Positions 5,994 through 13,536 of a stretch of 38,889 nt of DNA are shown one piece after another; the first letter of the stretch is position 1; each line of letters starts with the position of its first letter. The DNA is from UBA12088 sp964568345. GTDB lineage: Bacteria; Patescibacteriota; Minisyncoccia; Phycocordibacterales; UBA12088. The position numbers were made by a program, and so were the translations under genes. The stretch is taken from NCBI GenBank assembly GCA_964568345.1, contig CAZMPG010000007.1, positions 1 to 38,889 of the forward strand, given 5' to 3'. The notes below the pieces were generated by a model. The model had not been told where the DNA came from. It did not search any database and was given only the letters and a program-made list of their open reading frames with translations.

Positions 5994-7877
5994 ATGGTAT
6001 GGATATTCGCGTTTGCAATCGCGGCCGTGGTCGCGTTGCCGTGGGTGATTGCTCTCCGGTTCACCGGCGCAGCGATCGCCTTTGGTGTCTCGCTTTGCAC
6101 CTCGCCGATACTGGCGTACTTCGGCCTACCGAGCACGGCTGGCCCTCTGTGGGGCGAGGTGGGCATGATAGCAACGGGTTTACTGCTCACATTGGGCCTG
6201 CTGCCTAGGGGCACCGGTGCAACGTGGTATGAGAAGGCCCCACGTATCGCAGGGCTTTGCGCAGTTGCGCTCCACGCGCTGATACTGTGTGGCAACAGCA
6301 CATTCTTCCGGGCACAGGACTACGCCCGGCTCGTGCCGCACATTGAACAGCGCGAGTGGTCAGCCGACTTCCAACCAAAGGATCCGCGGCACTTCCGCGT
6401 CAGCTCGCCCGAAAATGCTACGTTTCTCGCGGGACGTGCGCTGGGGCAGGCGACCACGCTCGGCCCCACTGGGGGGCCGAACGCAATCGGTAGCCAATTC
6501 AAGGTCTTCGACGAAGTCTCCTCTACCCAGATCATCGGGCACGAACTCTGGACGATCGTCCCGCTCGACTGGAGCGGCTGGGGTCCGCAATTTAGCGGCG
6601 CTGCAGGTGTTCCAGGCTACATCAAGGTCGCAGGTGAAAACCCAATCATTCCGGCTGAGTATGTGTCGTTCAAGCCCGGCAAGGAATTCCGGTATACGCC
6701 GGAAGGTATCTGGGGCAACAATCTCGACCGCCTGATCTGGCGCCACCACCCCGACAAGTACATCGCCGATACACATTTGGAGATTGACGAGGAGGGCGAG
6801 CCACATTACATCATCTCCCTCGCTGAGCCGACAATCGGCTGGTGGGGCGAGAAGGTGATTGGTGCACTCATCGTCAATCCGGTAACTGGTGCGGGCGTGG
6901 AGACATTCATCCCGCTCGGTGAGGTACCGTCGTGGGTCGATCGCGTGGAGGCCGAGTACATAGTCCACCGCAATATTGACTACCATGGCAAGTACGCGCA
7001 GGGCTAGCGGAACCGATACATCTACGGCAACAACGTGCTCGCCGCAACGAAGACGCACTTCGGCTACGGCAGCAACGACGAGCCTGTGTTTGCGACGGGC
7101 ATTACTGCGCACAACAAGGCAACATCGGGTACGAAGATCCCGGATTCGCTCGTAGCGGTCTACTACACCAACACGCGCACCGGAAAGACCGTCGAGTACA
7201 TGCTACAGGGCGGTGCTACCGAAGGCCGCGCCATCGAACAGTGCGACCTGATCGGTGACGTGCGAAATCGGCAGTACCACGGCTCCACCCCGCAGCTATA
7301 TAACGTTTACGGGTACATAGCGTACGTTGTACCGCTGCAAAACGCGAGTCACGCTTTCGCCGGCGTGTGTATCGTGAGCGTCATGAACCTCCAGGTGATC
7401 GCGTGGGGTCACAGCGCTCACGAGGCAGAGCTTGCGTTCAAACAGACGATCGTGGCAAATAGCACGCAGATGGCTATCGAAGGGACACGCAAGCTCGCAA
7501 CGATGACCGGGCGTGTCGCTCGCGCGGGCTCGATGTCGGTGAACGGCTCGACGACCTACTTCTTCCAGTTGGAAGGGACGAAGCACCTCTTCACCGTGCC
7601 TGTAACGGCGTCTGCGAAGGTGCCCGTCACACAGGTGGGCGACGAAGTGTGGGTCGAGTACTACAACTCCGGCGAGACCATGATACCGGTCAATAAGTTC
7701 GACAACAGGTCGCTCGAGCTCCAGAGTTCGCCGCTGCAAGCGGACGTAGAGGCTCGAGCACTCGAACATGTCGACACCGCTCGTGCGAAATAAGAGACAG
7801 CGAGAGACGTGCGATCGGTCCTCGACAAGCTCACTCAGGACGAGCGTGATTTGCTCAAACGGACGATGGGCAAGTAG
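5994..7877 (+). pseudogene. membrane-anchored protein of unknown function, interrupted by two in-frame stops
   Basis: One continuous reading frame of 628 codons is broken by TAG at 7005-7007 and TAA at 7791-7793; no frameshift is seen. The first segment (337 residues) begins with about three hydrophobic helices (residues 1-100), followed by a soluble domain with repeated Trp/Pro-rich motifs. After the TAG the frame resumes at once with RNRYIYGNN and runs 261 more codons. After the TAA it reads ETARDVRSVLDKLTQDERDL and ends in GMGK-like TMGK with TAG at 7875, just before a strong terminator. Each stop can be explained by one base change (CAG to TAG; AAA, GAA or CAA to TAA). An SD (GGGGAAG) precedes the ATG. 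I do not recognise the family. It is either a young pseudogene, a read-through gene, or split polypeptides (GTG at 7035 could restart). Confidence 0.65.
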
Positions 7878-7901
7878 CATTACGGGAGGTATGTAACCTT
7901 C

Positions 7902-7929
7902 GGGCGCACCAGCAGCGGTGCGCCCTTTT
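7902..7929 (+). terminator. intrinsic terminator
   Basis: A perfect 9-bp stem GGGCGCACC / GGTGCGCCC with a 6-nt loop is followed by TTTTGTGT. It lies 25 nt after the last stop of the interrupted gene, which argues that the full frame to 7877 was once one transcription unit. Confidence 0.85.
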
Positions 7930-8026
7930 GTGTACCGCGGATGATCCGACGCTTCTCGTCGCCCCTTAATACTGAAACGAGAGACGAGTCCTTCTCATAC
8001 CGGAAGACGCCTGTCGAACAAAAACC

Positions 8027-8695
8027 CTATAAAATCTCAATCGTCTGCACGCCCTTCGCCGCAAATGTGTAGAGCGCCGCAGGGCGAGAGGCTCCCTGGG
8101 TGCGGCTGTGGCCGGTCTCTGCGACGAGTCCGAGGGCGAGGATCTTCTTGCGGAAGTTGCGCTTATCGAGGGTCTGCCCGAGAACACCCTCGTACGCATC
8201 CTGGAGGTCGGTGAGGGTGAATTCCTTCGGAAGGAGGTGGCGCGCGATGGTCGTGTACCCGATGCGCGCGCGGAGCCGCTCGAGCGCCGTCTTTAGAATG
8301 TGGTCGTGGTCATACGCGAGCTTCGGCACCCGCCCCACGCTGCACCAGCGCGCTTGCACCTTCTCTTCTCTTCCCCGCACTTCCTCGGGAGCACAGAGCG
8401 CGAGGTAGGCGACCGAAACCACCCTTCCCCGAGGATCACGGTCGACGTCGCTGAAGGTGTAGAGCTGCTCGAGGTACGCTCCGGTAAGCCCACCCTTGCC
8501 GCTAAGGTGCCGCACCGCCGCCTGCTCGGCGGTCTCCCTAGGCGCAATGAGTCCACCCGGCAGGCCCTCCCTGCCCGCAAAGTACTCATTGGTGACGGGG
8601 ATGAGGAGCACTTCGAGCACCCCATCAGCAAAGCGCAGCGCTACCACGTCGGCGGCAAGGACGGCGAAGCGGAGCGCGTGGGGAGGACGAGGCAT
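8027..8695 (-). CDS. nrtR: NrtR-type transcriptional regulator of NAD metabolism (Nudix-like + winged helix)
   Basis: The 222-residue protein has a Nudix-like N-terminal domain (about 8-145) and a C-terminal winged helix (about 150-212) with the NrtR hallmark stretch FTLTDLQDAYEGVLG...LDKRNFRKKIL. The Nudix box starts normally (G48-x5-E54-x7-R62) but has H63 and G66-K67 where REUxEExGU requires E and EE. This fits the family, in which the domain usually senses ADP-ribose-type ligands rather than hydrolysing them. NrtR represses NAD salvage genes and releases DNA on binding ADP-ribose. The start at 8695 is the ATG beginning MPRPPHALRF; no SD is visible. A GTGT-N7-ACAC palindrome lies 9 nt upstream, implying autoregulation, and four more lie before the nicotinamidase operon. 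The gene is convergent with the interrupted membrane-protein gene. Confidence 0.85.
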   Translation of the reverse strand: MPRPPHALRFAVLAADVVALRFADGVLEVLLIPVTNEYFAGREGLPGGLIAPRETAEQAAVRHLSGKGGLTGAYLEQLYTFSDVDRDPRGRVVSVAYLALCAPEEVRGREEKVQARWCSVGRVPKLAYDHDHILKTALERLRARIGYTTIARHLLPKEFTLTDLQDAYEGVLGQTLDKRNFRKKILALGLVAETGHSRTQGASRPAALYTFAAKGVQTIEIL

Positions 8696-8703
8696 ACGGG
8701 TTC

Positions 8704-8718
8704 GTGTTGTGAGTACAC
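8704..8718. promoter_or_regulatory. putative NrtR autoregulatory operator
   Basis: GTGTTGTGAGTACAC has the same outer arms and 15-bp length as the four sites at 5541-5687, though the centre differs. It ends 9 nt before the regulator's ATG, where it would overlap the start of transcription of a short-leader mRNA. Confidence 0.5.
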
Positions 8719-8775
8719 AGTACAGCACACCACCGCACTCACGCAAGCAGTACGTGGTACGTTACACCACCGCCA

Positions 8776-8992
8776 GTAACGACCCACGTCCTTTGCACGC
8801 CTTCCGGTGTTGCCGTCATTACGAGGAACGATCCGCGGGGGTGACAAGGCAATCCAGGATCACGCTCGTTGCTATAGAAAACCCCCAAATCATGGGTTGC
8901 TTCCCGCCACCTCTGCTCGCAGCTAAAGGCCTGCGGCCCCGCCCATAGGCGGGGCCGCAGTGACGACGTGCGGGGTGTGTGAGGACCGCTAT
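8776..8992 (-). repeat. MITE-like dispersed repeat, copy B (inverted, diverged)
   Basis: The reverse complement aligns with the complete element at 20441-20652. Shared blocks include GGCAATCCAGGATCA, TTCCCGCCACCTCTGCTCGC and AGGCCTGCGGCC, with a small GGGCGGGG hairpin near the right side. The ends are degraded forms of the terminal repeat (GTAACGACCCAC at 8776; GTGTGAGGACCGCTAT at the right). It fills the gap between the divergent nrtR and 9060 genes, and its right end abuts the -35 box of the latter. Confidence 0.7.
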
Positions 8993-9019
8993 TGATAGCT
9001 GCCCACAACATGGTACGAT
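8992..9019 (+). promoter_or_regulatory. promoter of the 256-residue membrane-protein gene
   Basis: TTGATA (8992-8997) and TACGAT (9014-9019) are 16 nt apart. The start of transcription would be near 9026, with GGAG 8 nt before the ATG at 9060. Confidence 0.5.
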
Positions 9020-9059
9020 GCACGTTGTCAATTTTGCTCTTCAAAACGGAGATACGGGT

Positions 9060-9830
9060 ATGAAAACGTGGCAACTCGCGTACGCTATTGCTGCGGGAGC
9101 AGTGCTGGTAGTGATTGGTTGGATAGTGGCTATCTGGATGTTCCCAGCGGCGGAGGATGCTGTATGGACAATACTTGCATGTATAGCGACCGCGGGGGTC
9201 GTATTCGGAATCATATCACTTGAAGGACCGGCCCTCCGCGCCGCAGCACGTCTATTGCCTCTTAGGTACCAGGCACCCCCTGCTAGCAGCAGGATACGAA
9301 GGGTTGTGTCGTCTGCGCTGGCTGTTGTGGGAGTATCTTGCGGCACTGCTTTTATCGCTATTCTGGAACTGTTCGTGTACGCCCCGTCTCGGGTGGAACC
9401 AGTCATGGTCTGCGCAAACGCGCAGAGCGAGCCAGAGCTCCACAGGTGGGGGTACGCTACCTCCCTTGTGCCGAAGGGGTACAAAGTCGGCAGGTACCGT
9501 GAGCAAGTGTTCCATGTGGATGGTTTCGCGGCTGGGGAGGACATGTCAAGCCTGTTCACTGAGCGTACGCTGATGGTGCGCGGCGTGGATATCGCACTTC
9601 CGCCCCGGTGTAGTACTCTCTTCAACACGGACAAACAGCGTGGGCAGCTAACCAAAGCCGCTTATGCCGTGTTGGAAGAATCTGCACGGCTGGTTTTGGT
9701 TGGTAAGGAACCTGCCGAAGAGGTCGCACGGGACGCGCTTGTCCGCATCGCCAGCGAAGCATCCGTACTGGACATAGAAGTGCGTTGGATCGCCTTCACA
9801 GGGAAGTACCATGAGAGGTACAAGCCGTAA
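9060..9830 (+). CDS. membrane protein of unknown function (three helices plus soluble tail)
   Basis: The 256-residue protein opens with two adjacent hydrophobic helices (about 5-28 and 36-56), has a third near 85-110, and then a soluble C-terminal domain of about 145 residues ending in an acidic/basic helix and a beta strand. I do not recognise a family. The ATG at 9060 is chosen because GGAG lies 8 nt upstream; an in-frame GTG at 8979 would start inside the repeat element. The gene stands alone between the repeat and a terminator. The tail after the last helix (KAAYAVLEES, then ARDALVRIASEA) has a faint likeness to membrane-anchored SPFH proteins, but too weak for a call. Confidence 0.6.
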   Translation: MKTWQLAYAIAAGAVLVVIGWIVAIWMFPAAEDAVWTILACIATAGVVFGIISLEGPALRAAARLLPLRYQAPPASSRIRRVVSSALAVVGVSCGTAFIAILELFVYAPSRVEPVMVCANAQSEPELHRWGYATSLVPKGYKVGRYREQVFHVDGFAAGEDMSSLFTERTLMVRGVDIALPPRCSTLFNTDKQRGQLTKAAYAVLEESARLVLVGKEPAEEVARDALVRIASEASVLDIEVRWIAFTGKYHERYKP

Positions 9831-9834
9831 TGCC

Positions 9835-9857
9835 AAGCCGCACAGGACGTGCGGCTT
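9835..9857 (+). terminator. intrinsic terminator
   Basis: A 9-bp stem AAGCCGCAC / GTGCGGCTT with a 5-nt loop, followed by GTTCAT, starts 4 nt after the stop codon of the preceding gene. The T run is short. It may also mark the end of the convergent protease gene. Confidence 0.6.
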
Positions 9858-9916
9858 GTTCATAGCGCCCCGAATGAAATACGCGGGTGGGTGTCGCACA
9901 CAAGTCTCCCCAACAG

Positions 9917-11221
9917 CTATGACGCGAGGTAGGTGACCGCGGCGTCGATCCACGGGTCGGTTGTCGTGGCGCTTGTCGGCGGCTCGACCGCGATGTCGGG
10001 AGTGAGCCCGCCGTGGGAGATCGAGACGCCGTTCGGGGTGTACCAGCGCGACACGGTGACCTTGAGCGCGAGGGCATCGGTGATGTTCACGAGCTCCTGC
10101 ACCGACCCCTTGCCGAACGTGTGGGTGCCGACGAGCTTCGCGACCCCATGCTCCTGGAGCGCGCCGGCGAGGATCTCGGCCGCGGACGCGCTCGCTTTGT
10201 CCACAAGAATAGCTATCTTTGGGAGCTTCCCCTCGGGGAAGAGCGCGTGGTCGCCGGTCGCGTACACCTTCTCGTGCTTCTCGGGCCCGGTAAAGTCGCG
10301 GACGACGACCGACCCCTTCGGCAAGAACCAGCTCGCGATGTTGACCGCCGCTTCAAGGTAGCCGCCGGGATTCCCCCGCAGGTCTATGATGAGCGAACCG
10401 ACGCCGCTCTCGACGTACCCCCGGAGCTCCCGCTCGAACGCAGCAATGGACGATTGGGAGAAGTTGAAGAGACGGAGCACAAAGAAATCACGTTTCTCAG
10501 TCTCGACCGGTGTGGTGGTACTTGCGCTACTTGTCCCCGTTGTCTTTGGCACTTCACGCGCAATAACCGTGTGTGCGGTCGAGGGCAGCTCTATCGTACC
10601 GCGCACGATGGGCACGTCGCGCGGCTCCTTCCCTTCGCTTTCGATACGGAGCAGCACCGTGGTGCCGCCCTGCCCGCGTATTTTTTCAACCGCAGCGTCA
10701 ACCGCGAGCCCCTCGGTTGGCGCACCATCAATGGTGAGGATACGGTCACCAGGCACGAGGCCCGCTTTCTCTGCCGGCGAGCCGGGTAGCGGGCTCACGA
10801 CGAGGAGCTTACCCTCGCGCTCACCGATGATCGAACCGATGCCCTCGAGCGATCCCTTCGTCACTATTTTGAAGTCTTCGGCGACCTGTGGGCGCATGAA
10901 CACCGTGTACGGATCGTTGTAGCTCGCAACGAGACCCTCTATAGAGCGGTACACCCGCTCCTCAGTGGACACCGTGGCTTCGGTCGAGGTACTCCAGGGG
11001 CTGAACTTGCGCTCGAGCGTGTTCCACACCCGCCAGTACGGCATAAAGTCTACCGGTGTCGAGGTCGCTCGCGCAGTAAGCGGGTCGCCCGCGGTATTGG
11101 TGAGCCCGATGACCGAGGCAACCGCGGGCACACGGCCCTCGCCGACGTACACGCCGCCAACAAACGCCCCCGCAAGAAAAGCGAGACCGCCGAGAGCGAG
11201 GGCCATGCGCGTGCCGTACAT
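9917..11221 (-). CDS. C-terminal processing peptidase, S41 family (CtpA-like)
   Basis: The 434-residue protein has an N-terminal membrane anchor (about 7-28), a helical N-domain, a PDZ domain (about 120-195, GSPAEKAGLVPGDRI) and the S41 protease core. The family dyad is visible: S346 in DKASASAAEI and K371 in GTHTFGKGSVQ. Substrate-binding motifs LRGNPGGYLEAAV and VSRWYTPNG are intact. A Ser/Thr-rich insert (about 226-243) splits the core before the nucleophile. It should act outside the membrane, clipping C-terminal tails of exported proteins; the surface-protein genes upstream are candidate substrates. The ATG at 11221 lacks an SD but has TATACT 8 nt upstream, suggesting a leaderless or near-leaderless mRNA. 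Length and order fit CtpA/CtpB. Confidence 0.9.
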   Translation of the reverse strand: MYGTRMALALGGLAFLAGAFVGGVYVGEGRVPAVASVIGLTNTAGDPLTARATSTPVDFMPYWRVWNTLERKFSPWSTSTEATVSTEERVYRSIEGLVASYNDPYTVFMRPQVAEDFKIVTKGSLEGIGSIIGEREGKLLVVSPLPGSPAEKAGLVPGDRILTIDGAPTEGLAVDAAVEKIRGQGGTTVLLRIESEGKEPRDVPIVRGTIELPSTAHTVIAREVPKTTGTSSASTTTPVETEKRDFFVLRLFNFSQSSIAAFERELRGYVESGVGSLIIDLRGNPGGYLEAAVNIASWFLPKGSVVVRDFTGPEKHEKVYATGDHALFPEGKLPKIAILVDKASASAAEILAGALQEHGVAKLVGTHTFGKGSVQELVNITDALALKVTVSRWYTPNGVSISHGGLTPDIAVEPPTSATTTDPWIDAAVTYLAS

Positions 11222-11229
11222 GTTTCCGT

Positions 11230-11235
11230 AGTATA
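11230..11235 (-). promoter_or_regulatory. -10 box close to the S41 protease start codon
   Basis: TATACT on the minus strand ends 8 nt before the ATG. No ribosome binding site is present, so transcription probably starts at or within a few bases of the start codon. The -35 region is not clear. Confidence 0.4.
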
Positions 11236-11326
11236 CACGTAGATCGCCGGTCGGTGCTACACACCACCGCGTAACCATCCACCTATTCCCAACTGCAGCA
11301 GCACGCTCGCGCAATCGTTTGGCTGC

Positions 11327-11430
11327 GTCATTGCGAGCGCAAGCGAAGCGATCCAGACATGGTTTGCTTCGCCCGCGGACTCACCCCGCCCGTAGGCGGG
11401 GGCACCCCGCAGCAGGCGGGGCTCGCAATG
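11327..11430 (-). repeat. MITE-like dispersed repeat, copy C (internally deleted)
   Basis: GTCATTGCGAGC at the left and GGCGGGGCTCGCAATG at the right flank a shortened version of the element; AGCGAAGCGATCCAGA matches the inner block of the other copies and about 40 nt are missing. The arms CATTGCGAGC and GCTCGCAATG are inverted repeats of each other. It lies in the 354-nt gap 11222-11575, which otherwise shows nothing but the protease -10 box. Confidence 0.6.
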
Positions 11431-11575
11431 CGTTGGACTCGAAGCCATAGACGACTAGCTTCGATCTCACCTCACTTCAGGATACCTCAACGGAGTACGT
11501 CCTTTATAAGACGAAGAAACCTGCCGATAGGGTGGGTGTATGTGCGGGGAATAGGTGAATGGTTACACCACCGCC

Positions 11576-13483
11576 CTACCCCGTCCAGTAGTAGAGGAGG
11601 ATTGAGAAGTCGGGGAGCGACACGGTGCCGTCGGCATTGATGTCAGCAACCGCATTCGTGGTGTTCCAGTTGAAGAGGAGGATTGAGAAGTCAACGAGGT
11701 TCACCGACCCGTCGCAGTTGAGGTCGCCGCGGCTTATGCAGTCGCTCGGCGCGACGGAGACCCCGATGCCGATCGTTGTCCGGACGCTCTTGTCGCTCTC
11801 GATGAGGCCGCCCTGCATCGTGCCCTGGGCGACGAGCTCGTAGGTCCCCTGTGCCATGCCGTCGGTCGGGAGCGTGAGCGCCCACAGCCCGGTCGCCCCT
11901 GCCGAGGTCGTCGCGACGACGTCGCCCATCGAGACCTCCGCGAGCCGCGGCCGAAGCCACGTCGTGACAGATGCATACGGCGCGGAGTACCCAGAGACGG
12001 CGATCGTGGCTCCCGGCTGCACCGATCGCTCCGCAACAGCGAGAGTCGGCGGCAGCATGATGTTCGAGAGCGTGTTGAGCGTGCTAGCGCGCAGCCAGAG
12101 CGTCGTCGCGAACGTCGCGCTCCGCACACCTCGGGTATCCACCGCATAGACGCCGTACGAGTACGTCCCGCGATCGAGCCCCTGAGTCGTGTGGCTAAAC
12201 TCTCCCCCGCCACCGGCACCCAGGGTCCCCACGACGACGCCGTCGCGAAGCACGGAGACTGTAGCGCCCGGATACGCGTATCCGTCGACGCGCACATCAG
12301 CCTGCGGGAGCTTCGTGCCCTGCCCCGACTCGCCACTCCCCCCGCCGCCATTCCCCGACCCATCCCCGCCGTTTGGCCCATTGCCACTCCCGCTCCCCGA
12401 AGGCCCTCCCCCTGAGCCTGATCCGGTGCCGGTGCCCGAGCCGGAGGTACTCGTGGCAGAAGAGGTGGCGGTCGTCGTCCCCGTGCCGGTGCCCGTACCC
12501 GTCGAGGTGGCGGTCGAGGTGGCACTCCCCGGCATAATACCAATCGTGAAGGTGAGCTCGTAGTCGGGGTCTATTTCGTTGAGACGGTAGTCCTGGCAGC
12601 GGATGAAGTACGTGTACGTCGTGTCGTCCTCAAGGCCGGTCACCTGTGCAAAGTGCCACGACCACATCGTGGAGAGCGACGAGGTGCCCGAAAATGCGTA
12701 CGGCATGAGCATGTACGCCATACTCGACGTCGCATACCGACAGGAAGCGTTCTCGTCGGTTGTGATGAAGAGCTCGACACCGCGCGTCCCTACCTGGAGG
12801 AGGCCGGTCGGCGCCGCGGAGAGGATCACGGGCGGCGTCTGATCGGTCGTGTCGACCGGACCCAGGGTCACTTGCTGCACCACCGCAATGCGTGTCCTCC
12901 CGTAGTCGAGCTCGGCGTCGCTCGTGTCGTACGTTGTGATGGTGACCGGATACGTGCCGGTCGCACTCGAGAGCGTCATGCGCTGATCGCCAATGGCGCC
13001 AAACACGGCATTCGTCCCCACCTTCACCTGCACCTCGCTCCCCGCAGCGATACCTACGGTCGTGTTGAGGTCAATGTGAATCCGCGCACTCGTCGTGCCG
13101 CTCGTTACGACGACACGATCGGTCCCCGCGGTCTGCACCGACGAGAGCGGACGCTCGGTGTAGGGGCCGCCAGCAACCGCAGAGAAACCGACGTCAACGT
13201 CGGTGTAGTTGAGCGCAGCGGGTATGCTGAAGCCGCCCTCGTTGAAGAAGAGGTCGATCGCCCCGTTTGCGGGAATAGCCTGCGCGAGGGTGAAGGTGAT
13301 GGTCTGATTCGTCGTCGTCGCCGGTGCGCTCATCGAGAGGAGGTCGGAGACCCGGGTGAGGTACGACGCGGCGGAGGCATGCTTGCCGAGAAAGACGACG
13401 CACCAAAAGAGAGCTGCGCCGCACAGCACCATGCACGCCCGCACAACAAAGGACCTCGGCACACGCCATACACGCTCCTGCAT
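11576..13483 (-). CDS. exported multidomain protein ending in a type I dockerin
   Basis: The 635-residue protein begins with a basic N-terminus and a hydrophobic signal or anchor (about 15-40, ending ASAAS). Then come a beta-sandwich region (40-215), an FN3-like segment with YTYFIRCQDYRLNE, a Gly/Ser/Thr linker of about 70 residues, two Ig-like beta domains (SVLRDG..., then TIAVSGYSAPYASVT), and at the C-terminus two dockerin repeats: GDLNCDGSVNLVDFSILLF and ADINADGTVSLPDFSILLY. Each has the Ca-binding D-x-N-x-D-G-x-V/T pattern. Dockerins bind cohesins, but no cohesin is visible in the window. TACAAT lies 6 nt before the ATG and no SD is seen, so the mRNA is probably leaderless. It follows the FGE-fold gene in a run of surface-protein genes. 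Confidence 0.8.
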   Translation of the reverse strand: MQERVWRVPRSFVVRACMVLCGAALFWCVVFLGKHASAASYLTRVSDLLSMSAPATTTNQTITFTLAQAIPANGAIDLFFNEGGFSIPAALNYTDVDVGFSAVAGGPYTERPLSSVQTAGTDRVVVTSGTTSARIHIDLNTTVGIAAGSEVQVKVGTNAVFGAIGDQRMTLSSATGTYPVTITTYDTSDAELDYGRTRIAVVQQVTLGPVDTTDQTPPVILSAAPTGLLQVGTRGVELFITTDENASCRYATSSMAYMLMPYAFSGTSSLSTMWSWHFAQVTGLEDDTTYTYFIRCQDYRLNEIDPDYELTFTIGIMPGSATSTATSTGTGTGTGTTTATSSATSTSGSGTGTGSGSGGGPSGSGSGNGPNGGDGSGNGGGGSGESGQGTKLPQADVRVDGYAYPGATVSVLRDGVVVGTLGAGGGGEFSHTTQGLDRGTYSYGVYAVDTRGVRSATFATTLWLRASTLNTLSNIMLPPTLAVAERSVQPGATIAVSGYSAPYASVTTWLRPRLAEVSMGDVVATTSAGATGLWALTLPTDGMAQGTYELVAQGTMQGGLIESDKSVRTTIGIGVSVAPSDCISRGDLNCDGSVNLVDFSILLFNWNTTNAVADINADGTVSLPDFSILLYYWTG

Positions 13484-13489
13484 GCAACC

Positions 13490-13495
13490 ATTGTA
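13490..13495 (-). promoter_or_regulatory. -10 box of a leaderless promoter (dockerin gene)
   Basis: GGTACAAT is placed so that the hexamer TACAAT ends 6 nt before the ATG at 13483. The same GGTACAAT-N6-ATG arrangement occurs at 19806. Confidence 0.5.
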
Positions 13496-13536
13496 CCCTG
13501 CCAGCGGGGTACATCGGCAGTGCACTGTGCACACGG

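Noticed and set aside
5994..7877. An altered genetic code (TAG or TAA read as sense) to explain the interrupted gene.
   Set aside because: TAG ends the PP2C, NrtR-type, PepA, polyprenol kinase and giant protein genes, and TAA ends the serpin-like and 1448-residue genes at natural places, so neither codon is reassigned.
8979..9059. GTG start at 8979 for the 256-residue membrane protein.
   Set aside because: It lies inside the repeat element and upstream of the predicted promoter -10; the ATG at 9060 has GGAG at 8 nt.
11327..11430. A tRNA or other structured RNA in the GC-rich palindromic stretch.
   Set aside because: No cloverleaf or T-loop sequence can be drawn; the sequence matches the dispersed repeat instead.
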